NCBI RefSeq assembly: GCF_024448135.1
Contig: NZ_JAMRYX010000070.1
Location: 1-43,560, forward strand
Source: Methylocystis suflitae
GTDB lineage: Bacteria > Pseudomonadota > Alphaproteobacteria > Rhizobiales > Beijerinckiaceae
DNA length: 43,560 bases
Reading direction: 5' to 3'
Within the stretch, counting starts at the first letter, position 1. The number at the start of each line of letters is the position of its first letter. The position numbers were made by a program, and so were the translations under genes. This document shows positions 18,238 to 26,727 of this stretch, one piece after another. The notes below the pieces were generated by a model. It had not been told where the DNA came from and did not search any database. It saw only the letters and a list, made by a program, of their open reading frames with translations.

Positions 18238-18450
18238 CATTGCTGCGACGAGACGGCGCAAACGCCGTCGAAGACGCTGCGCCCCTCAACGCGCTCCGTC
18301 TGTTGCTGCGGCAGTTAGAAAGCCCGCTTGTCCTGATTCTGGTTTTTGCCGCGGCGGTCTCGCTCATATTGCGCGAGTAGGTCGACGCCACGATCATTCT
18401 GGCGATCGTTCTCGGCAGTTCGCTGCTTGGGTTCGTTCAGGAATATCGAG
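18238..18450 (+). pseudogene. Remnant of a Mg2+-type P-type ATPase (N-terminal region)
   Basis: In one frame the DNA reads LLRRDGANAVEDAAPLNAL, RLLLRQLESPLVLILVFAAA, VSLILRE, stop, VDATIILAIVLGSSLLGFVQ, EYRA. This is the cation-ATPase N-terminal region plus the first two transmembrane helices of MgtA-like P-type ATPases, where the stop (TAG, 18378-18380) replaces the usual Trp of a REWVDA-like sequence. After EYRA the similarity ends and the frame runs into unrelated sequence up to a TAA. The phosphorylation and ATP-binding domains are missing, so this is a decayed fragment left by a deletion. The same frame is open upstream from 18117 (MANEQGERR) without family resemblance. Confidence 0.75.
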
Positions 18451-18662
18451 CCTGCAGGCGCCCGCGCGATGAGCAGGCGCGGCATGGCGCGACATCGGCT
18501 CGCGCATGCACGCCAGTGCGGAAGGAGCAATAAGCAGCGATGAACTGGTGATGTCTGATCGAATATTTCGGGTGCGCAACGCTGCGTTTTTTGTTTATCC
18601 TTGCATCGTTTGGAGATCGGCCTGTTCCTTGGGCTAGACGAAATTTTTTGATGGAGAGCGCT

Positions 18663-19004
18663 ATGAGTCATTTCGCCATAAGAGCCTTTCTAATCGCCGT
18701 CGCCGTCACCGCGATGATGCTGCCCGCAAACGCAAAGCCGAAAATCGCGAGCGGCTCGAACTGCAACTCCAATTGGGTGAACAATCAAGGCGCGATGGCG
18801 TGCTTCATCCAAGGCGAAGAGGAGAGTCGCGCCGGCGCCCGCCATCCGCACTATGTGGCATGCGCTGGCGGCGACATATTCTGTTGCCAGGACAATGACA
18901 GCGGCGCTCAGAATTGCGTCGCCCAGGCGCAGTCCAAACTGCCTTCCCGCGCTGTTTTACTCAACGCCGTGCGGGCGGCTCAGCGGGCGCGAGTGAAAAA
19001 TTAG
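18663..19004 (+). CDS. Small secreted cysteine-rich protein
   Basis: The 113-residue precursor has a signal peptide (MSHFAIRAFLIAVAVTAMML, cleavage after ANA) and a mature part with six Cys (SNCNSN, MACF, VACAGGDIFCC, QNCV), suggesting disulphides in the periplasm or outside the cell. The ATG at 18663 is preceded by GGAG with a seven-base gap; ATG 18651 is less likely. No family is recognised. It sits between the ATPase remnant and the convergent ackA, with its own presumed promoter in the AT-richer region around 18560-18650. Confidence 0.65.
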   Translation: MSHFAIRAFLIAVAVTAMMLPANAKPKIASGSNCNSNWVNNQGAMACFIQGEEESRAGARHPHYVACAGGDIFCCQDNDSGAQNCVAQAQSKLPSRAVLLNAVRAAQRARVKN

Positions 19005-19012
19005 CCTACCGT

Positions 19013-19033
19013 CGGCGGGTTGGCGGCCCGCCG
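19013..19033. terminator. GC-rich hairpin between the Cys-rich gene and ackA
   Basis: CGGCGGG (19013-19019) and CCCGCCG (19027-19033) form a perfect 7-bp stem in the 39-bp gap between two convergent genes. The place suits a two-way terminator, but no T-run follows. Confidence 0.4.
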
Positions 19034-19043
19034 TCAATCGCCT

Positions 19044-20246
19044 TCACGTCTGGCTGCGCGACCCGGCCATGACCGGCAATCCAGCTGTCTCGATCGTGTG
19101 ACGCGCGATCATCGCTTCCTCGTCGGTGGGCGTCACAAACACGGGAATGCGGGATTGCGGCGCGGAAATCAGCGGACCATTGCGCGCATTGGCCGCCGCG
19201 TCGAGCGCTAAGCCCAACCAGCCGAGGCCCTCGACCACGCCGGCCCGCACGCGCGGCGAATGCTCTCCAATTCCGGCCGTAAACACCAGCGCGTCGAATC
19301 CGCCGATCGCCGCCGCGAGCGCCGCGATCTCCATTTTGATGCGATGAATGAAATAGGCGATCGCGGCTTTGGCGCGGGGCTCTTGGGACGCCTCGAGCGT
19401 GCGCATGTCATGCGAGACTTCGGAGAGGCCAAGAAGACCCGAGCGTTCATAAAGAAGATGCGACAGCTCCTGGGGAGTCATCGCGTCGCTCTGGAGCAAA
19501 TAAAGCAGCAATCCAGGATCGATCTGTCCGCAGCGGGTGCCCATGGGCAGGCCTTCCAGCGCCGAGAAGCCCATGCTGGTGGCGATCGAACGCCCGCCTT
19601 TCATCGCGCACAGCGACGCGCCATTGCCCAGATGCGCGACGATGACGCCGCCCTCGGCGTGGATCGGATCAATCATGCGGAGGCGTCGGGCGATATACTC
19701 GTATGACAATCCGTGGAAGCCGAAACGGCGCAACCCGCGCTCATAATAGGAATAGGGAAGCGCATAGGCGTCGTCGACGAAGGCGTGTCCGCGGTGGAAA
19801 GCCGTATCGAAACACGCGACCTGCGGCACATGCGGAAAGGCGTCCCTGGCCCCTTCGATTCCGGCAAGGTTATGCGGCTGATGCAGCGGCGCCAGCGGGA
19901 TCAGTTTGCGTAAGTCCGCGATGGCTTCCGCATCGACAATGATCGGCGCGGCGAAGCGCAGACCGCCATGCACGACTCGGTGCCCGATCGCGCTTACCGC
20001 CGCCGCCGGGTAGGCGTCTTCGATCCATTCGAAGATCGCTGCAAGCGCCTGCTTGTGCGTGAGCTTGGCGGCGAGCGGCCTGTCGCTTGCGTCTCCATCG
20101 ACAATGGCCGCGCGAAAGCGCGGCTTCGCGCCGAGCCCCTCGACCGCGCCGGAAACGATCAGCCGCGGCCAGTCGGCGTCCGCCGCAAACAGCGCGAATT
20201 TCACCGAGGAAGACCCGGCGTTAAGCGTGACGACGCGATCGGCCAT
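19044..20246 (-). CDS. ackA: Acetate kinase
   Basis: The 400-residue enzyme interconverts acetyl phosphate plus ADP with acetate plus ATP. ASKHA-fold motifs are present: LNAGSSSVKF (N9), GHRVVHGG with the substrate Arg, the catalytic Asp in ACFDTAFHRG, the phosphate-binding HLGNGASLCAMKGGRS, the second Arg in MGTRCGQIDPG, and the C-terminal FTAGIGEHSP and PTDEEAMIAR. MGTRCGQIDP departs slightly from the common MGTRSGDxDP but keeps the Arg. It lies 23 bp downstream of the GH94 membrane protein on the same strand, so cotranscription is likely. No phosphotransacetylase or phosphoketolase is in the window. Confidence 0.96.
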   Translation of the reverse strand: MADRVVTLNAGSSSVKFALFAADADWPRLIVSGAVEGLGAKPRFRAAIVDGDASDRPLAAKLTHKQALAAIFEWIEDAYPAAAVSAIGHRVVHGGLRFAAPIIVDAEAIADLRKLIPLAPLHQPHNLAGIEGARDAFPHVPQVACFDTAFHRGHAFVDDAYALPYSYYERGLRRFGFHGLSYEYIARRLRMIDPIHAEGGVIVAHLGNGASLCAMKGGRSIATSMGFSALEGLPMGTRCGQIDPGLLLYLLQSDAMTPQELSHLLYERSGLLGLSEVSHDMRTLEASQEPRAKAAIAYFIHRIKMEIAALAAAIGGFDALVFTAGIGEHSPRVRAGVVEGLGWLGLALDAAANARNGPLISAPQSRIPVFVTPTDEEAMIARHTIETAGLPVMAGSRSQT

Positions 20247-20269
20247 GTCCCCTCACGCCTCCCGGCAAG

Positions 20270-23200
20270 CTACCAAACGCGGCGACGCTTCTCTGCTTCG
20301 AACGTCTTTCCAAGGTAGACCACGCGCTCCAGCCGCAGGTCGCCCTTGGGAAGGAAAGCGTCCGGGCGCGGCTGCAACTCGCCGTTCTCGAATTCAAGGC
20401 CAAGCAGCGCATATGCGGCCGACAACATGCGCGCCGCCGCGCCGGTGTACCAGCTCCACCCGCCTCGCCCTTCATAGCCCTCGCCGTTATAGACGTCGGC
20501 CGGCTGCTGATGCGGCGGCAGGCCGTAGATGTCGGCGGCGGCCGGCGTCGCGAGCTTGGAGATCGGCGAGATCGCGATCCACGTCTCGAAGGCCCTGCGA
20601 AACAGTTCGTCGGCGGCGCGCGAGTCGCCGTCCTGTTGCGCCTGCGCAGCGAGCTTCGCCAGCGCGTCGATGAACCAGGAAACGCCATGCGAATATTGGC
20701 CGCCGTTTTCCCGCACGCCCGGCGGATATTCGGCGCTGCGCCCGGGATAGGGCTGCGAGTGTTCGTCAAAAGGCGGATGGACGAGCAATACGCGATCGCC
20801 GAGACCGAGAACGGCCAAGGCGTTCTCGATCGCCTCGCGGCCGCGCGCGGCGTCGACGGCCCGCGCCAGAGTCGGCCATGAGGACGTCATCGCGCTCATC
20901 GGCGCGACTTCCTCGCCATCATCGGCATAGGCGCGGATGTAGCGGTCGCCGCGCCAACAATTCTCAAGCGCGCTCCGAAGCTTCGTGGCGCGTTCGCGAT
21001 AGCGCTCGGCGCGGTCGGCGTCGCCCTTCGCCTCGAACAGCGGCGCGATGTCGAGGAGGATGCCGTGCAGGAAGAAGCCAAGCCAAACGCTCTCGCCGCG
21101 GCCTTCCTCGCCGATGAGATTCATCCCGTCGTCCCAGTCGCCCGAGCCCATCAGCGGCAGGCCATGCGCGCCGAAACGATCGAGCGTCCAGTCGATGCCG
21201 CGCGCGCAGTGTCCGAGCAGCGTATCCTTGTCGCGCGACGTCAGCGGCACGGTGGCTTCGCCCTCCTGATCTTTCGGGACAGGATTTGCCTCGAGGAAGG
21301 TCTCGACCTCGTCGAGGATGGCGTAGTCTCCACTCCCGCGGACATAGCGAATCGTCACATACGGCAACCACAAGTGCGGATCCGACGCATGCGTGCGGTC
21401 CGCGAGGCCTGTGCCGCCGTTGGGCGCGCGATGCCACCATTTGCAGGCGTCGCCCTCGATGTATTGATGCGCGGCGTGCAGCAGAATTTGAGCCCGGGCG
21501 CGCTCCGGCGCGAGATGGATGAGGGGTATGACGTCCTGCAGCTGGTCGCGATAGCCGGTGGCGCCGGAACGCTGTGAAGGACCCGTGCGTCCCCACAGTC
21601 GCGCGGCGAGCAATTGATACGGCAGCCAGTCGTTGACGAGGCGATCGAACTCGGGACGATTGGTCTTGATGCGCAATACGGACAATTGATCGTCCCAAGC
21701 GCGCGCATTCGCCGTGAGTTCGGCGTAGGCATGGTGAGGATCGCGCGCATAATCGGCGAGCCGTTTCGCTTCTTCGATCGTCGTCGTCTGTCCGAGCGCC
21801 ACGACGACGACCGCTTCTTCTCCCGCCGGCACGTCGATCGCGCCGCTGAACGCGGCGACTTTCCGTTCATGCGCGGGCGCGCCCGCGTCCGGATGGCCGT
21901 GCTCGACCATGTAAGGCAGGTACGGGTCGCGGCTCTCATGCCCCAAGAAGCGGCGACGCGACGTCTCGGCGAATTCCGCCGGTATCGATGTCGTCACAAA
22001 GGCCCAGCCCTGCACGAAATTGTTGCGAGGATTGCGGAAGTAAATCGAATGCACATTTTCGTCGATGATCGATTCCAGCACGCCGAGACTTTCGTTCGGC
22101 GTTTCCGCCAGTACAATTTCCATTGACGGCGTTATCTGCAGCAGACGCTCATGGTCGGTCTTGTTGCGGATCTTTAGGATCTTGAACTCGATCGGCTGCG
22201 TGGGGCTGACGAAAACGGTCATTTCGAGCTGAAGATGATCACGCTCGGAACGATAGACGGCGACGCCCGGCGAAAACGTCACCTGATATTCCGCGTCGCG
22301 ACGGCGCAGCGGAACGAACGTCGGACTGTGCGCGTCGGTTCGGGCGAGATCATAGACGTAGATCCTTTGCCCGGCCGGCGCCATGCGGCCCTCGCCCATG
22401 CGAAAAGGGGTGAAGCTGTTCAGTCGCGAATTGCCGTGAAAGGAAAAAATCTCGCCGTCATTCGTGAGCACCGCGCCTTGTCCGAAGGCGTTGGCGATGA
22501 CGTGGCCGAAAGGACGCGGCGTGCCGGGCGCCAGCGTGACGCTTTGGCCGTCTTGAGAAAAGGCGTAGCGCGGCTTCTTGGGCGGGGGCGGCAGGATGAG
22601 CCCGCGGCGGCGCGACAACGCCCTGTTCAGCGTCTCAGGCGCAACGGGCGCGATCCCCAGATGCCGTGCAATGGAATCCGTCGCGCGTCCCATGTCGCGC
22701 GCCCATCCGTCGACGATGATCAGTTCCGTCGCGCCGGCGGCCGCAAGTTCGACCTCAACGCGCAGACTGGCGCAGGGCTCGAAGCCATAGAGCAGACCTT
22801 CGTCTTTTGGATCACGGGGCGCCGCCAGTCCAAGCAGGCTGTCCGGCGCATCGGTCGATCCCATTCCGTAGAAATGCGACTTCACATCCTCATAGCCGAC
22901 AACGGAGATCTTCGCGCCAGCGCCGGCGCCGATGGCGTGAAAGCCGATCTCCGGGGACAGTCGGCGATCGGATTGGCGCCGCGCCCCGCCCTTGAGCAGA
23001 CGGTTCTGGGCGCAAATCGCGTTCAGCGATCGAACGTACCAAGTGCCGATGTGAATCGCGTTGTACGCGGCGTCGCGAAGCTCGACGCCGGTTTCGTTCA
23101 GCACCCATTCACGCAGCGTCGCGAGCATCAATTTACGATGGCGCTGCTCGAGATTGATAATCTTGAGCTGGGTGATCTCGACCGCTTCGTCGGCGGCGAG

Positions 23201-25741
23201 CGAGACGCGCGCTTCGATCGCGAATCCGTTGCGCTCCGCCATGAAGAACAGGCAGTTCTCTCCAGCGTCGGTGAGCGACGCCTGAGTGGCTCTGCAGCGC
23301 GTCGGCGCCTCGCCGATCGACCACAGCTCGCCGCCGTCTTCACGCAGAAAAAGGAAACGTCCGCGCGGGTGGGCGTGATCGTCCGGGCGTCGCGTCAAGT
23401 CGATCGGCGGGCCGCCGCGCGCCACGCCTTCAATGCGCATGGCCCCCTGCCCGTCCTGAAACCACTCGCTGACCATCAGCCCGTTGGACAGTTTCAACGG
23501 CCGCGAGCCCGGCACGCCGCCAGCCCCGGTAATGCCTTCAATCGTCACTTTCTGCGCGCGCGCAAGCCGTCCCAAAAGGAAAATGACAAGGCCGAAGGCG
23601 ACAAGGCCGGCGTAGATCAGATATCCGCTGACCAGATAGGCATAGGATGGCGGCCGCGTTTGCGACATCTGCTCGGCGGCGCTCCACGCCTTGTCCCATT
23701 CGACGCCGCGCGGGATATAGAAGGGCAACAGCAGCGGCGCCCAGGTGCCAAAGCGACGGATGCCTTCGGGGATTGCACGGCTTGTTTGCGCCTTTCCAAG
23801 AAAGCGCGCGGCTTTCTCATCGGCGACGTCGCCGCCGACGAAGGACAGATTGACGAGCGTCGCGACGCGCAGGCCCATGTGGTCGAACCAGATCAGCACC
23901 CGCAGCGCGTCATAGGCGAGCAGCGCGGTGAAGATATCGAGGCTCCAGGCGCGAAAATCCGAGTCTGGCAGGATGTAGCTCATCCAGCTCGCGACGCCGG
24001 TGCGGATGAGTCCGTCCTGATTGTACCAGGCGGGGTCGGGCGAAGCTTTCAGGAAGGAATAGATCACCGGCGCCATCCACAGGCCCCAGCGCAAAACGCG
24101 CACGGCGTTTTCGATGAGCATGTCGAGGCCTTGCCAGCTCGCCAGTTGGCGAAGCGGCTGCAGGCCGCGCTGAACGAGCGCCGTAAGGAAGAAAAGATTG
24201 ATCGAAAAGAGCGGCGCGGCGAACACCCATTGGATGACGCCCGAGAGCGACTCGTCGAACAGCAGCCTCACCCCGCCATCGACCCTGCCGAGATTCGTCG
24301 CACCCCACTTCGAGAAGAGCGGACGAATGACATATTCGTTGATGGGACGTCCGTCCGCGCCGTAGTCGAGCGACGTGTAGGCGAAGAATTTCGCCGTAAT
24401 GTTCTCGACCTGTCCCGCGTCGAGATACCAAGCGACGGCGCCAGCGACGAGCGCGCCGAGAAGCGCGCCCAGCGAATAGACGCGCCAACTGCGCAGATGC
24501 TGCCGGCGCCCTTGCGTCAGCGCCGCGAAATCAAACGCCGCATCGACGCCGGCATAGGCGAGCGCTCCCGCGACCGCGCCGAAGAGAAACCGCCCGCTTC
24601 CGCTCGCCTCAGGAAGCCCAATCATCAGGGCTAATCCGATGGCCGCGCCGGCGACCGCGCCGCGAAAATAGTTGGAAGGATGCAGATAGAGCTCTTCGAC
24701 GCGCGCAAAGAAGGGCGGAGTCGAATCGGTGCTCTCCACGATTGCGCGCGCGAGAGGAAAAAGCGCGGCGCCGATCAGCGCGCCGCCGATCGGGCCGGAG
24801 GCCGAAATGACGGCGACGGCGGGCGCAAAAGACACGACCAGTCCGACCGAGAGCAGCAGCGCCATGAATACGAAGCCATAGACGGCGCCCTTTTCGGCGC
24901 CGGTCCGCCAATCATGGAACACCACGACCTGCAGGGACGGCGTCTGGCGCAAAAGGCCTGCCATCGCCTGGGTCACGAGATATGTTTGGCCCCATAATCC
25001 TGCTTGCGCGAGCGCCGCCGCCCCCGTCGCGATCAGCGCCGTCACCGGATAGGGCAAATAAGGCGCGACGAAATACGAGACCGAGGTCGCGATATAAGGC
25101 GTCAACGAGGCGACGAAGGCCGAGGCGAGCAGAATGCTATGCGGACGCCACTGCCGGGGCAGAAAGCGACCGAGCGCGAGGGGGATGCCGACGACGATAG
25201 ATTCGTTGAGCAGAAACAGGACCAGCGTATGCCCGACGATCTTTTTGAAGGCCTCCGGAACGTCGAGGCCAAGGAGCAGCGCGCCGCCGATCTGGGTGAC
25301 GGGCGGCGAGCCGAGAGCGATCAATAGGCTGAACTGCAGCGGCAAAACGAAAAGCGCCGCGCGCACCGCCATGCGCGAACGCGCTCTCAGCGTGACGACC
25401 CCGGCAAGGTAGAGAATTGTGGCGGTCGCCGCGCCGACTGGCGAGAGCCGGAAGAGTTCGGCGAAGGTTTCCGGCGATCGCCACAACAGGCCTGCGCGGT
25501 CGCACAGCAGGGTAAAAGTCGCGACAGCCAGGAAATCCACGGCGAAATCGGCCGCTTGGCGGGCGCTTTCCGAGGAGCGGCGGAGCACGAAAATCGTCGC
25601 CCCGGCGAAAAACCCGGCCACGATCGCGTGTTCGCCGCCGCCAGCCGCCTCCAGCGCCGCAAAGACCGCAAAGCCGATGCCGATCATGATGCGCTCGAAC
25701 AATGCGCTGTTGACGTCCGATTCGCCGTGTTTGACGGCCAT
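20270..25741 (-). CDS. Large membrane protein with NdvB-type GH94 phosphorylase domains, lacking GT84
   Basis: The 1823-residue protein has a long multi-spanning N-terminal half (about 15-745, many hydrophobic helices, one long loop near 450-500) and a soluble C-terminal half. That half has two beta-sandwich domains like those preceding the catalytic part of cyclic beta-1,2-glucan synthase NdvB (PLKLSNGLMVSEWFQDG from about 748; HVIANAFGQGAVLTNDGE and FHGNSRLNSFTPF from about 1060) and an (alpha/alpha)6 GH94 domain (about 1365-1800) with GATGYRDQLQDVIPL and MGSGDWDDGMNLIG; D1538 is the expected general acid. NdvB is about 2800 residues and starts with a GT84 glycosyltransferase, which I do not see. 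It probably makes or cleaves beta-glucan by phosphorolysis. GGAGG precedes the ATG; ackA follows by 23 bp. Confidence 0.8.
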   Translation of the reverse strand: MAVKHGESDVNSALFERIMIGIGFAVFAALEAAGGGEHAIVAGFFAGATIFVLRRSSESARQAADFAVDFLAVATFTLLCDRAGLLWRSPETFAELFRLSPVGAATATILYLAGVVTLRARSRMAVRAALFVLPLQFSLLIALGSPPVTQIGGALLLGLDVPEAFKKIVGHTLVLFLLNESIVVGIPLALGRFLPRQWRPHSILLASAFVASLTPYIATSVSYFVAPYLPYPVTALIATGAAALAQAGLWGQTYLVTQAMAGLLRQTPSLQVVVFHDWRTGAEKGAVYGFVFMALLLSVGLVVSFAPAVAVISASGPIGGALIGAALFPLARAIVESTDSTPPFFARVEELYLHPSNYFRGAVAGAAIGLALMIGLPEASGSGRFLFGAVAGALAYAGVDAAFDFAALTQGRRQHLRSWRVYSLGALLGALVAGAVAWYLDAGQVENITAKFFAYTSLDYGADGRPINEYVIRPLFSKWGATNLGRVDGGVRLLFDESLSGVIQWVFAAPLFSINLFFLTALVQRGLQPLRQLASWQGLDMLIENAVRVLRWGLWMAPVIYSFLKASPDPAWYNQDGLIRTGVASWMSYILPDSDFRAWSLDIFTALLAYDALRVLIWFDHMGLRVATLVNLSFVGGDVADEKAARFLGKAQTSRAIPEGIRRFGTWAPLLLPFYIPRGVEWDKAWSAAEQMSQTRPPSYAYLVSGYLIYAGLVAFGLVIFLLGRLARAQKVTIEGITGAGGVPGSRPLKLSNGLMVSEWFQDGQGAMRIEGVARGGPPIDLTRRPDDHAHPRGRFLFLREDGGELWSIGEAPTRCRATQASLTDAGENCLFFMAERNGFAIEARVSLAADEAVEITQLKIINLEQRHRKLMLATLREWVLNETGVELRDAAYNAIHIGTWYVRSLNAICAQNRLLKGGARRQSDRRLSPEIGFHAIGAGAGAKISVVGYEDVKSHFYGMGSTDAPDSLLGLAAPRDPKDEGLLYGFEPCASLRVEVELAAAGATELIIVDGWARDMGRATDSIARHLGIAPVAPETLNRALSRRRGLILPPPPKKPRYAFSQDGQSVTLAPGTPRPFGHVIANAFGQGAVLTNDGEIFSFHGNSRLNSFTPFRMGEGRMAPAGQRIYVYDLARTDAHSPTFVPLRRRDAEYQVTFSPGVAVYRSERDHLQLEMTVFVSPTQPIEFKILKIRNKTDHERLLQITPSMEIVLAETPNESLGVLESIIDENVHSIYFRNPRNNFVQGWAFVTTSIPAEFAETSRRRFLGHESRDPYLPYMVEHGHPDAGAPAHERKVAAFSGAIDVPAGEEAVVVVALGQTTTIEEAKRLADYARDPHHAYAELTANARAWDDQLSVLRIKTNRPEFDRLVNDWLPYQLLAARLWGRTGPSQRSGATGYRDQLQDVIPLIHLAPERARAQILLHAAHQYIEGDACKWWHRAPNGGTGLADRTHASDPHLWLPYVTIRYVRGSGDYAILDEVETFLEANPVPKDQEGEATVPLTSRDKDTLLGHCARGIDWTLDRFGAHGLPLMGSGDWDDGMNLIGEEGRGESVWLGFFLHGILLDIAPLFEAKGDADRAERYRERATKLRSALENCWRGDRYIRAYADDGEEVAPMSAMTSSWPTLARAVDAARGREAIENALAVLGLGDRVLLVHPPFDEHSQPYPGRSAEYPPGVRENGGQYSHGVSWFIDALAKLAAQAQQDGDSRAADELFRRAFETWIAISPISKLATPAAADIYGLPPHQQPADVYNGEGYEGRGGWSWYTGAAARMLSAAYALLGLEFENGELQPRPDAFLPKGDLRLERVVYLGKTFEAEKRRRVW

Positions 25742-25957
25742 GGATTTCCTCCGCGCCTGTGTCGAATCCGGCGTTTTTTAACGTTAATGCCCGGAATCAG
25801 CGGCTATCGTATGGAATCCCTTGCCGGAGGCGGGAGAAAAAGTCGACTCCCGCCTCCCTTCGTCGCGCTTGCGCTTCGCAGCGCCGCCGAGAGCCGCTAT
25901 AGTCCACAATGGTTTAATGCCCCGGCCGCGCAGCGAGGGCCACAGCGAGTGGACGAC

Positions 25958-26692
25958 ATGGAAGAGCCCCTGCCCGCGCCGCCAGCCGACACGCGCGACG
26001 CCGACCCGCCCCACGCGTCCACAACGCCCGCCGAGCGTCTATCGCTTCTTGTCGAGCGCGAGCGAGTCGCCCGCAAGGGACCGGCGGGTTCGCTTGACGA
26101 GCGTATGGCCAGTCTTTCCGGCGCGCTGCGCCGTGCGCGACTCGAGAATGCGGAGCGCTCCGCCGCCATTTCCGATTTGCGCGCCGCGGAAATCGCCCGG
26201 CTGGAGATGCTGGGCGAGGCTCTGTCGCCGGTTTTGGCGCAGGTGCCGCGCGATTGCGACATTTTCGACGTTGGCGTTGCGCCCGCGGAGCGACCCCGCC
26301 TGTTCATCGACCACATCGGCTTCGTCGAGATGGATCGCGAGAGGCGGACCTATCGCTTTCTCCAGGATACGCGTCACGGCCGGGTGACGCTTCGCGAAAG
26401 CGACAGCATCGACGACCTCGTCGAAGCCATCACCGCCTACATCGCGCATCGCCTGATCGAGCGCGAAAAGGCGCTCGCGGTCGATTATGCGAGCGGCGGC
26501 GCGGCGCAAGCGCTTGGCGTGAAGGTCGCCGCCGCGCGCGAGAGGGCGAACGCAGGCGATAACGACAAATCCTTCTCCGAAAAAACGACTCGCGCAGCCG
26601 CGTTCATCGCCGAGTTTTTTGGCGCCACCGCTTTCTTCGCATTCTTGGCGGTCTTGGCGGCATGGATCTATCGCGCCTATCTCGCAGGCTAG
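25958..26692 (+). CDS. Hypothetical protein with coiled-coil region and C-terminal membrane anchor
   Basis: The 244-residue product begins with a Pro/Ala/Asp-rich segment, then a charged helical stretch (about 25-90, ERLSLLVERERVARK, LSGALRRARLENAERSAAIS) likely to coil, then a compact domain with RPRLFIDHIGFVEMDRERRT and SIDDLVEAITAYIAHRLIERE, and one hydrophobic helix at the extreme C-terminus (FFGATAFFAFLAVLAAWIYR). This suggests a tail-anchored inner-membrane protein facing the cytoplasm. I chose the ATG at 25958; GTG 25949 is three codons upstream. It diverges from the GH94 gene. No family is recognised. Confidence 0.65.
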   Translation: MEEPLPAPPADTRDADPPHASTTPAERLSLLVERERVARKGPAGSLDERMASLSGALRRARLENAERSAAISDLRAAEIARLEMLGEALSPVLAQVPRDCDIFDVGVAPAERPRLFIDHIGFVEMDRERRTYRFLQDTRHGRVTLRESDSIDDLVEAITAYIAHRLIEREKALAVDYASGGAAQALGVKVAAARERANAGDNDKSFSEKTTRAAAFIAEFFGATAFFAFLAVLAAWIYRAYLAG

Positions 26693-26727
26693 CCAGATCC
26701 GTAACCGCTCGCGCCGCAGCGGCGCTG

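Noticed and set aside
22235-24634. A long open frame (about 800 codons) on the plus strand
   Set aside because: It is antisense to the GH94 membrane protein, is very rich in Arg, Gly and Asp as expected for a GC-rich shadow frame, and has no recognisable domain.
25778-25787. Palindrome TTAACGTTAA upstream of the GH94 gene as an operator
   Set aside because: A ten-base AT-rich palindrome alone is too weak to name an operator.
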